Source: Candidatus Iainarchaeum sp. (GTDB lineage Archaea > Iainarchaeota > Iainarchaeia > Iainarchaeales > JAAZKV01). Taken from it: a stretch of 23,162 bases of DNA. The notes under the pieces were generated by a model. It had not been told where the DNA came from. It made no database searches and worked only from the letters and a program-made list of their open reading frames with translations. Below are positions 6,979 through 12,750 of the stretch, in pieces. Each line of letters starts with the position of its first letter. Position 1 is the first letter of the stretch. The stretch covers positions 1-23,162 of the forward strand of contig JAQUZG010000010.1 in the NCBI GenBank assembly GCA_028691435.1, in the 5' to 3' direction. Made by a program: the position numbers and the translations under genes.

Positions 6979-8277
6979 ATGAAAATAATATCATTGATAA
7001 AACTTTCTATGACAAATATTGCACATAGAAAATTAAGAGCATGGTTAACTTTGCTTGGAATAATAATTGGAATAGGGTCACTTATTTCAATTGTTTCTCT
7101 TGGAAATGGGATGAATGAATCAATAACAAATCAACTAAATCAACTTGATGCAGATGTTTTAACAATGACTGCTGGCTATTCTAGAGCCACCATGATGGGT
7201 GGAGAAAGAGGGCCTAATATGGGTGGAGGTGGAATGGGCTTTGGTATGGGAGCCGTAGCAATATCAAGTGATGATGAAGATGATCCAAAATTAACTAGCA
7301 AAGATGTTTTAACTTTAAAAAAAGATCAAAATGTTGTTGCAGTAATGGAAATAATTTCTTCAAGGCTTGATGTAACTTATAAATCAAAAGAATTAGAAAC
7401 AAGCATTACTGGAATAAATCCAGTTTATTATGATGAATTTTATGAATATGAATTTGAATCTGGTAGAAAATTAACACCAAGTGATAATACAGGCATAATT
7501 ATTGGATATAAAATTGCAACTGAATCATTTGATGAAACAATAACACTTGGAAGAAAAATAACTATTGGAGAAAAACAATTTAATGTTGTTGGAATTTTAG
7601 CAGAAGGAGAAGATGATAGATTAATCATGATGAATCTAAAATCTCTTAGGCCACTAGTGGATGAAGATGAAATTGATAATGATGAATATTCATCATTAAA
7701 AATAAAAATTGCTGATATTTCACAAACTGATGAAATACTTGATGATTTGACTAGTGCTTTACTTATATCAAGAAGAGTAACTTCAAAAAACCAAGATTTT
7801 TCAATATCTTCACCAACTGCAATGAAAGAACAAGTTGAAGAAACAACATCAACATTAACTTTGTTCCTTGGTTCAATAGCTGCAATTTCTTTACTTGTTG
7901 GAGCAATAGGTATTGCAAATAGTATGTTTACTTCTGTTCTTGAACAAACAAAAGAAATTGGATTAATGAAAGCACTTGGTGCAACAAACAAAGAAATATT
8001 GAAATTATTTGTAATTGAATCCGCATTATTTGGTTTAGTTGGGGGAATCCTTGGAGCAATTGCTGGGCTAATTGGTTCAAGTATACTTGGAACTTTTGTA
8101 TTATCTTCAAGTTTATCAAGTCTTACAAGGGGGCCATTTGGAATGACGACATTAGTCACTCCAGACTTAATTATTTATGGGATAATTTTATCCACGGTTG
8201 TTGGACTAGTTTCAGGAATAATTCCAGCAATAAATGCTTCAAAATTAAAACCAATTGATGCATTAAGATATGAATAA
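6979..8277 (+). CDS. MacB/FtsX-type ABC permease
   Basis: Membrane subunit of 432 residues with the MacB architecture: an N-terminal membrane helix (about 22-44, LTLLGIIIGIGSLISIVSLG), a large outside domain (45-285), and three C-terminal helices (about 290-430) forming the FtsX domain, with the coupling sequence TKEIGLMKALGATNKEI typical of the family and the terminal signature PAINASKLKPIDALRYE. Near the start of the outside domain is a Gly/Met-rich insert (residues 72-91) carrying M72, M73, M81, M86 and M90. A GAGGG ribosome binding site lies seven bases upstream. It should pair with the ATPase at 4780 and the adaptor at 5728. MacB relatives export peptides, macrolides or lipids by mechanotransmission; the substrate here is not evident. 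Confidence 0.92.
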   Translation: MKIISLIKLSMTNIAHRKLRAWLTLLGIIIGIGSLISIVSLGNGMNESITNQLNQLDADVLTMTAGYSRATMMGGERGPNMGGGGMGFGMGAVAISSDDEDDPKLTSKDVLTLKKDQNVVAVMEIISSRLDVTYKSKELETSITGINPVYYDEFYEYEFESGRKLTPSDNTGIIIGYKIATESFDETITLGRKITIGEKQFNVVGILAEGEDDRLIMMNLKSLRPLVDEDEIDNDEYSSLKIKIADISQTDEILDDLTSALLISRRVTSKNQDFSISSPTAMKEQVEETTSTLTLFLGSIAAISLLVGAIGIANSMFTSVLEQTKEIGLMKALGATNKEILKLFVIESALFGLVGGILGAIAGLIGSSILGTFVLSSSLSSLTRGPFGMTTLVTPDLIIYGIILSTVVGLVSGIIPAINASKLKPIDALRYE

Positions 8278-8284
8278 ACAAAAT

Positions 8285-8308
8285 AAATTTAATTAAAAAA
8301 TTAAATTT
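8285..8308 (+). terminator. AT-only stem-loop after the ABC operon
   Basis: AAATTTAATT and AATTAAATTT form a perfect 10-base stem around AAAA, eight bases after the permease stop codon. Low GC makes the stem weak, so the terminator role is tentative. Confidence 0.35.
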
Positions 8309-8361
8309 AATTGAGAAATAACTATTGTGTATTTACTTAAAATTTGACAAAATGCACAATA

Positions 8362-8369
8362 TTTATAAA
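8362..8369 (+). promoter_or_regulatory. TATA box for tRNA-Asn
   Basis: TTTATAAA lies 45 bases before the tRNA, giving a predicted start about 14 bases upstream of the mature 5' end. A second TATA-like word at 8387-8394 is too close to the tRNA to fit. Confidence 0.45.
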
Positions 8370-8406
8370 CTCTTTTAAATCCATTTTTTATATAGTATAA
8401 AACTAT

Positions 8407-8479
8407 GCCTTAGTAGCTCAGTAGGTAGAGCGCCCGACTGTTAATCGGTAGGTCGAAGGTTCAAGTCCTTCCTAGGGCG
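8407..8479 (+). tRNA. tRNA-Asn(GUU)
   Basis: Full cloverleaf of 73 bases. The acceptor stem GCCTTAG/CTAGGGC has one G-T pair; D-arm GCTC/GAGC; anticodon loop CTGTTAA with anticodon GTT at 8440-8442; T-arm GAAGG-TTCAAGT-CCTTC; discriminator G. The first base pair of the anticodon stem (27:43) is a C-T mismatch. There is no intron and no encoded CCA. A T-rich tract follows directly and may end transcription. Confidence 0.95.
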
Positions 8480-8571
8480 TTTTCTTTTTTAATATTTTAA
8501 TTTTTAAATTAACAATTTTTCTAATTAAATTAATTTTAAAGATTATCTGCTCTAATTTTTATGTGTTTTTA

Positions 8572-9945
8572 ATGGCTGATTCTAATATTGAAGTTTTAAA
8601 AATTGGTGGCGGAATTTTAAGAAATAAGGATTGTTTTGAAAGAGTAATAAATGTTGTAAAAGATAAATCTAATTCAAATAAAAAAATAGTTATTGTATTA
8701 TCTGCATTATATGGTGTGACTGATTATCTAATTGAATCTTCAAAAAAATGTATTTTGCACGAATCTGAAATTCAAAAAGCCATTTTTGAATTAAAAAATA
8801 TGCATTATCAATATCTTGATTTTATTAAAACTCCAAGTATACAACATGAAACTAAAGCTAAATTAAACCAAAAAATTGATACTCTTGAAAAGATATTATA
8901 TGGGGTAAATTACTTGAATGAATTATCTTTAAAAAGTAAAGATTATATTCAAAGTTTTGGAGAAAGACTTTCTCCTATTATCCTTAATGCAATATTATTA
9001 GATAATAAAATAAATTCAAAATTTCTTGATGCAATAGATGCTGGAATAATTTGTAAAGGAAATTATGAAAATGCACAAATTGATTTGAGAACAACAGAAA
9101 AAAATTTATTAAAACTTAAAAATGAATTAAATTCAACAGTTATTTTATTGCCTGGATATTATGGAGTAGATTTAGAAAACAACACAAAAACATTTGGTAG
9201 GGGTGGAACAGATTATAGTGCTGGAATAATTGCAAACATTTTTGATGCAAAACTTGAAATCATAAAAGATGTTTCTGGATTTATGAGTGCTGATCCAAAA
9301 CTAATAAAAACAGCTGTTCAACTTCCATTTATTAGTTATTCAGAAGCTGAAGAATTGGGTTATCTTGGTGCAAAAATACTTCATCCAAAAACAATTGCTC
9401 CGCTAAGAGCAAAAAACTTAATTGCTGAAATAAAAGATTTATTTAATTATCAAAAGACTGGAACAATTATTTGTGGCGAGGATAAAACACCAGCTAAAAT
9501 AAAATCAATTACAAATAGTTCTGTCTCAATTATCACAATAAAATCAGATGATATGGTGGATACACCAGGATTTGCAGGAGAATTATTTACACTTATTGGG
9601 AAAAAAGAAATATCTGTTGATTTAATATCAACAAGTGAAACATCAATTTCATTTAGTGTAAAACCCATTGCTATAAAATCTTGTATTGAACAATTAAAAA
9701 AATTAAATGCAAATTACAATATTGAAGTTAAAGAAAAACTTTCAATGATAGGAATTGTTGGAAAAGGATTAATTCATAATATTGGAATTGCTGGAAAAAT
9801 ATTTTCAGTTCTTGGAATTAATGGGATTAACATATATTTAATTTCTCAAGGGTCGTCAGAACTAAATTTGTCTTTTGTGATAAATGAAAAAGACGTAAAA
9901 AAAGCTATACAAGAAATACATAACCAGATAATATTAAATCAATAA
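8572..9945 (+). CDS. Aspartate kinase with two ACT domains
   Basis: Phosphorylates aspartate to aspartyl-phosphate, the first step toward threonine, methionine and lysine. Amino-acid-kinase domain at residues 5-290: the nucleotide/phosphate motif is KIGGG (10-14) instead of the common KFGGT, followed by FGERLS (129-134), GRGGTD (209-214) and DVSGFMSADP (233-242). Two ACT domains, about 310-380 and 385-457, form the allosteric region; the second contains GIAGKIFSVLGINGINIYL. The start at the ATG 8572 is chosen over an in-frame GTG at 8563. A weak TATA-like TAATTTTAAA sits about 40 bases upstream. At 457 residues it has normal aspartokinase III length. No other gene of the pathway is in the window. 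Which amino acid inhibits it cannot be told from sequence alone. Confidence 0.9.
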   Translation: MADSNIEVLKIGGGILRNKDCFERVINVVKDKSNSNKKIVIVLSALYGVTDYLIESSKKCILHESEIQKAIFELKNMHYQYLDFIKTPSIQHETKAKLNQKIDTLEKILYGVNYLNELSLKSKDYIQSFGERLSPIILNAILLDNKINSKFLDAIDAGIICKGNYENAQIDLRTTEKNLLKLKNELNSTVILLPGYYGVDLENNTKTFGRGGTDYSAGIIANIFDAKLEIIKDVSGFMSADPKLIKTAVQLPFISYSEAEELGYLGAKILHPKTIAPLRAKNLIAEIKDLFNYQKTGTIICGEDKTPAKIKSITNSSVSIITIKSDDMVDTPGFAGELFTLIGKKEISVDLISTSETSISFSVKPIAIKSCIEQLKKLNANYNIEVKEKLSMIGIVGKGLIHNIGIAGKIFSVLGINGINIYLISQGSSELNLSFVINEKDVKKAIQEIHNQIILNQ

Positions 9946-10122
9946 TTTATTAAATTTTTAAAAAATTACTTTTTAGTCAAGTTTAGCTATCTACTTTTAA
10001 ACTCATATTATACACTATCTTAATTAATAGGATAATCAGTCAAATGGTTGAATTCTATTGTAAGGGTATTTAATCAAATAGTTTACAATTAATTTTGAAA
10101 ACTATTGGGGGAGGAGGAGATT

Positions 10123-10482
10123 ATGCCTGAAGAAGTGTTAAGTTTAGTCGATGGTCAAGATGTTATGACTGAAATACAAAAATTTGTAGAAGAAAATAAT
10201 ATTGATTATGGTTTATTTGTTAGTGCAAAAGGCGCAATGAAAGATTTAGATTTAATTTTAGCTAAAAATGAATCAAGACAAAAAATGGGACAAGTTTTTG
10301 AAATCAGTGAAATAAGTGGCAAAATTCAAAAAGTTAGAGGAAAATATGAAATAAATATTAGACTTTCTGGCTCAACCACTGGATTCACTAGTTTATCTGG
10401 TAAATTGATTAATGGAAAGGTATCAAGAGCCTTGGACATAGTCATAAGAAAAGTAAATATTGGAAAAATTATTGAAGCTTAA
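10123..10482 (+). CDS. PPC/DUF296 domain protein
   Basis: Small cytoplasmic protein (119 residues) made of a single PPC (DUF296) domain: QDVMTEIQKFVEENNIDYG forms the first helix, FVSAKGAMKDLDLILA follows, and GKLINGKVSRALDIVIRKV closes the fold. Known PPC proteins are trimers; the role in archaea is unknown. The usual histidine pair is missing (EINIRLSGS in that place). I start it at the ATG 10123, preceded by the purine run GGGGGAGGAGGAG, a very strong ribosome binding site; an in-frame TTG at 10105 lies before that site and is rejected. About 180 bases of leader or intergenic DNA separate it from the kinase gene. The strong site suggests high expression. It appears related to the protein encoded at 2808. 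Confidence 0.75.
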   Translation: MPEEVLSLVDGQDVMTEIQKFVEENNIDYGLFVSAKGAMKDLDLILAKNESRQKMGQVFEISEISGKIQKVRGKYEINIRLSGSTTGFTSLSGKLINGKVSRALDIVIRKVNIGKIIEA

Positions 10483-10524
10483 CCTTTTTGTAAAACCTAA
10501 AAATTTTAATTTTTTTTTGGCATC

Positions 10525-10543
10525 AAAAAATCTATGATTTTTT
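10525..10543 (+). terminator. Stem-loop after the PPC gene
   Basis: AAAAAATC-TAT-GATTTTTT is an 8-base stem with a 3-base loop, extended by CAT/ATG after one mismatch. It lies 42 bases after the stop codon; the T-rich 3' arm suits an archaeal terminator. Confidence 0.4.
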
Positions 10544-10569
10544 AATGGGGTTAATCAAAACTATTTGTG

Positions 10570-10587
10570 TGCAACCAATTGGTTGCA
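10570..10587. repeat. Perfect 18-base palindrome
   Basis: TGCAACCAATTGGTTGCA is identical on both strands. It is much richer in G and C than its surroundings. It could be a protein-binding operator or, as RNA, a stem-loop followed by a T-rich stretch. It is 159 bases upstream of the DUF2178 gene. Confidence 0.6.
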
Positions 10588-10602
10588 ATTTAATTTTATT
10601 GG

Positions 10603-10668
10603 ATTTATTTATTTTTATTGAATTTTATTTTTATTGAATTTTATTTTTATTGAATTTTATTTTTATTG
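10603..10668 (+). repeat. 16-base tandem repeat
   Basis: Three exact copies of AATTTTATTTTTATTG (10621-10636, 10637-10652, 10653-10668) preceded by a degenerate copy at 10603-10620. The array sits between the palindrome at 10570 and the promoter of the DUF2178/XRE pair. No coding frame crosses it. It is a likely site of length variation by slippage. Confidence 0.85.
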
Positions 10669-10680
10669 AATTTACTTAAA

Positions 10681-10725
10681 GTTAGTTATTTCTAACATAT
10701 ATTTAAAAACCCTTTGTTATATATT
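10681..10725 (+). promoter_or_regulatory. Promoter and candidate XRE operator of the DUF2178-XRE pair
   Basis: An inverted repeat GTTAG (10681-10685) and CTAAC (10692-10696) with a 6-base spacer lies directly before the TATA-like ATATATTTAAA (10697-10707). A second TATA-like word, TTATATATT, starts at 10717, 29 bases before the ATG. The inverted repeat is well placed for self-regulation by the XRE protein encoded downstream. Inferred from position and symmetry. Confidence 0.4.
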
Positions 10726-10745
10726 TCTAATATTGGTGGTTATAA

Positions 10746-11135
10746 ATGAATAATGAAACAAAACAATATATCTTAAGAATTATTTTAATTGGTTTATTTG
10801 CAACAATTGTTGGAGTTTTTATTAATTTTGGGAATTATATCGTTCCATTACTTTCATTTTTTGTACTTATTCTTATTTTAATTTATTTTAGACGAATCAA
10901 ACAAAAAACAGAAATTATTACTGATGAAAGAATAATGAAAGTTGGTGGAAAAGCAGCTAGTTATGTGTTTACCATTTTTGCATTTGGATTAGCTATTGTT
11001 GGATTAATTTTTAATGCAATGGGGCAAATGAATGCGTATTATTTTCAATATGGGCAAATTTTTTCATTAATTAGTTGTTTGATGATTTTCTCATATCTTT
11101 TACTTTATAAATATTTTAATAAAAAAGAATTGTAA
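10746..11135 (+). CDS. DUF2178-type four-helix membrane protein
   Basis: Integral membrane protein of 129 residues with four predicted helices (about 9-27, 31-49, 70-91, 102-122). Between helices two and three a cytoplasmic segment carries TDERIMKVGGKAA, the DER...KA pattern of the DUF2178 family. The biochemical role of the family is unknown; members are often encoded beside a small XRE regulator, as here, where the next gene begins 14 bases later. A GGTGGT sequence five bases before the ATG could serve as ribosome binding site. The pair behaves like a two-gene cassette and can be part of the accessory genome. Confidence 0.7.
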   Translation: MNNETKQYILRIILIGLFATIVGVFINFGNYIVPLLSFFVLILILIYFRRIKQKTEIITDERIMKVGGKAASYVFTIFAFGLAIVGLIFNAMGQMNAYYFQYGQIFSLISCLMIFSYLLLYKYFNKKEL

Positions 11136-11149
11136 TTGTAGTGAAATTT

Positions 11150-11344
11150 ATGGAAAATAATATAAAAACACTTAGATTAGAATTTAATTTAACACAAGAT
11201 GATTTAGCAAAAAAAGTAAATGTTAGGAGAGAAACAATTTTGTTTCTTGAAAAAGGCAAATATAATCCTTCATTAAAATTAGCACATGATATTGCAAAAT
11301 TATTTGGTAAAAAAATAGAAGAAATTTTTATTTTTGATGATTGA
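11150..11344 (+). CDS. Small XRE-family transcription regulator
   Basis: DNA-binding protein of 64 residues consisting of one helix-turn-helix domain: NIKTLRLEFNLTQDDLAKKV gives helices 1-2, NVRRETILFLEKGKYNPSL is the recognition helix and turn, and LAHDIAKLFGKKIEEIFIF closes the domain. This is the common short XRE form that pairs with DUF2178 membrane proteins. I use the ATG at 11150; a GTG at 11141 is in frame but lacks a ribosome binding site. Cotranscribed with the membrane protein gene. Probably binds the GTTAG-N6-CTAAC repeat in the promoter of its own operon; this is inference. Confidence 0.85.
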   Translation: MENNIKTLRLEFNLTQDDLAKKVNVRRETILFLEKGKYNPSLKLAHDIAKLFGKKIEEIFIFDD

Positions 11345-11424
11345 TTTTATTTTTTTAGTTAGCTTTTTATTATCTTTTGTCTTAATTTAATTAATGATTA
11401 AATTTATTGGGGGAAATGATTATT

Positions 11425-12009
11425 ATGCAAAAAACATTTGAAAATTTAAATAAAGCATTTATTGGTGAAAGTCAAGCAAGAAATAGGTATACTATGTATT
11501 CTAAACAAGCACAAAAAGAAGGTTTTGATAAGCTTGCAGCAATTTTTTTAGAAACTGCTGAACAAGAAAAAGAACATGCGTCTCAATTAAGTAAAATGAT
11601 AAATCAACTTTCTCAAAAAATGGGTAATGTTAATGTATCTATTGAAGTACAAGCTGACGGTAATGCTAGTTTTGGAACAATTGAAGAAAATTTGGCAGGA
11701 GCAATAGCTGGGGAAAATCACGAACATACTTCAATGTATCCTGAATTTGCAAAAATTGCTCGGGATGAAGGGTTGCCTGATGTTGCAAAAAGACTTGGTG
11801 CTATAGCTGTAGCTGAAAGACATCATGAAGAACGATATATTAAATTACTTGATGAATTAAAAGCTGGAAGTTTATTTAATAAAAAAGAAGTCAAAACATG
11901 GGTTTGTAGAAAATGTGGTTATCAACACACGGGGACTAGTCCTCCTGATGAATGTCCCTCATGTTCGCATGTAAAAACATATTTTGAATTAAAATGTGAA
12001 GAATATTAA
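11425..12009 (+). CDS. rbr: Rubrerythrin
   Basis: Cytoplasmic non-heme iron peroxidase that reduces hydrogen peroxide in anaerobes. It has a ferritin-like four-helix domain (about 1-145) with the di-iron ligands E15, E48, H51, E97, E100, E131 and H134 (two ExxH motifs), and a C-terminal rubredoxin-like domain (155-194) with C161, C164, C177 and C180 for one iron. All ligands are present and the length of 194 residues is normal. The start at 11425 is favoured over an in-frame TTG at 11407, because that TTG lies in the GGGGG ribosome binding site. No electron-transfer partner gene is adjacent. It is transcribed alone between the XRE gene and a long non-coding block. Confidence 0.95.
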   Translation: MQKTFENLNKAFIGESQARNRYTMYSKQAQKEGFDKLAAIFLETAEQEKEHASQLSKMINQLSQKMGNVNVSIEVQADGNASFGTIEENLAGAIAGENHEHTSMYPEFAKIARDEGLPDVAKRLGAIAVAERHHEERYIKLLDELKAGSLFNKKEVKTWVCRKCGYQHTGTSPPDECPSCSHVKTYFELKCEEY

Positions 12010-12030
12010 TTATATTTTAGTAATATAATT
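12008..12030 (+). terminator. Terminator of rubrerythrin gene
   Basis: AATTATATT and AATATAATT form a perfect 9-base stem with loop TTAGT, starting on the stop codon and followed by a run of T (TTTTATTTTTT). Confidence 0.55.
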
Positions 12031-12081
12031 TTTATTTTTTAATATTTTTTATCTAATTTTTATTTTTTTAATAAATATATT

Positions 12082-12093
12082 ATTATACATAAT
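12082..12093 (+). repeat. ATTATACATAAT repeat, copy 1
   Basis: Identical 12-base word also at 12570-12581; an 11-base version TTATACATAAT is at 12191-12201 and a related GTATACATAAAT at 12694-12705 forms the ftsZ TATA box. Confidence 0.6.
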
Positions 12094-12190
12094 TATTTAT
12101 TTTTGTACTCATTTTTAAAATCATTTACATAATCATTTTTTTATTAATTGTTGATAGTTTATTAAATTTTTTTAATTACATAACGCTATT

Positions 12191-12201
12191 TTATACATAA
12201 T
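12191..12201 (+). repeat. TTATACATAAT repeat, copy 2
   Basis: Second copy of the word seen at 12082 and 12570. Confidence 0.55.
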
Positions 12202-12569
12202 TTTTTGAAATATTTTTTTATTTGATTTGTGATTGTTGCCACAATTAGATATATTTTTTTAATTTTTGCTAATTTTAATGGGATTTTTATGTATTTTTGT
12301 TTAATTTATGTCGTTTTTTAGTGATTTTTTAATAATTGTCAGTATTCTTATTGTTTTTAATCTATTTAATTAAAAAAAGTTTATTTATTTAATATTTAGT
12401 TGTTTTAAGCTTATAATACACTTTTTTAAAATTTTCCATGTTTTAATAAAAATGTAGTTTATTTATTTTAGTTATTTTATTATTTTAGCTTAATTATTTA
12501 ATATATTTAATTAAATTTAATTTTTCTTTCTTATTTCTCAATATAAGCATTATATTTTATGTTAAACAC

Positions 12570-12631
12570 ATTATACATAATAGAAAAGTATATAAATATC
12601 GGTGGAGTAATATATGAATAAAATAAATTAA
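12570..12631 (+). promoter_or_regulatory. Upstream promoter with ribosome site and five-codon frame
   Basis: ATTATACATAAT (12570-12581) and GTATATAAAT (12588-12597) are both TATA-like. They are followed by GGTGGAG (12601-12607), a near-perfect ribosome binding site, then ATG at 12614 and a frame of five codons (MNKIN) ending at TAA 12631. It is either a leader peptide for ftsZ or the remnant of a duplicated ftsZ promoter and start region. Confidence 0.35.
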
Positions 12632-12693
12632 TTAGATAATTAAAAATTATTTATTAATTTTATTGTAATTAAATTAACAAATTTAATAAAAAA

Positions 12694-12741
12694 GTATACA
12701 TAAATATTTATTTATTTATAATTTGATTTAAATTTTATGGG
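12694..12741 (+). promoter_or_regulatory. ftsZ promoter and ribosome binding site
   Basis: GTATACATAAAT (12694-12705) is the nearest TATA box and predicts a transcription start near 12725. The GGGGGAG ribosome binding site just before the ATG at 12751 then lies in a leader of about 25 bases. Confidence 0.5.
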
Positions 12742-12750
12742 GGAGTAAGA

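Larger units (their letters stand above)
12031..12687 (+). other. Long non-coding T-rich block upstream of ftsZ
   Basis: No convincing gene lies between rubrerythrin and ftsZ (741 bases). The plus strand is strongly T-rich with few G or C. Only short or stop-filled frames occur. Notable contents are the repeated word TTATACATAAT, a small hairpin ATTGT-TGCC-ACAAT near 12233, and the promoter/ribosome-site/mini-frame described next. A regulatory leader, a small RNA or a decayed gene are all possible; none is demonstrated. Confidence 0.6.

Noticed and set aside
7440..8159. 239-residue frame opposite the ABC permease
   Set aside because: It is the antisense of a gene with clear MacB/FtsX motifs; its translation has no recognisable domain and no promoter or ribosome site.
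8387..8394. TATA-like word just before tRNA-Asn
   Set aside because: It would place the transcription start inside the tRNA; the element at 8362 fits better.
10105..10122. Longer starts of the PPC gene (TTG 10105) and rubrerythrin (TTG 11407)
   Set aside because: These codons lie in or before the G-rich ribosome binding sites; downstream ATGs have correct spacing and match family starts.
10603..10668. CRISPR array
   Set aside because: Repeats are directly adjacent without spacers, 16 bases long and A/T only except one G; no cas genes in the window.
4106..11344. Mobile element or prophage
   Set aside because: No transposase, integrase, terminal repeats or phage genes were found; the tRNA-Asn at 8407 has no repeated 3' end that would mark an integration site.
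12031..12687. Replication origin
   Set aside because: AT-rich with short repeats, but no Orc1/Cdc6 gene or recognisable origin boxes; kept only as non-coding DNA with repeated words.
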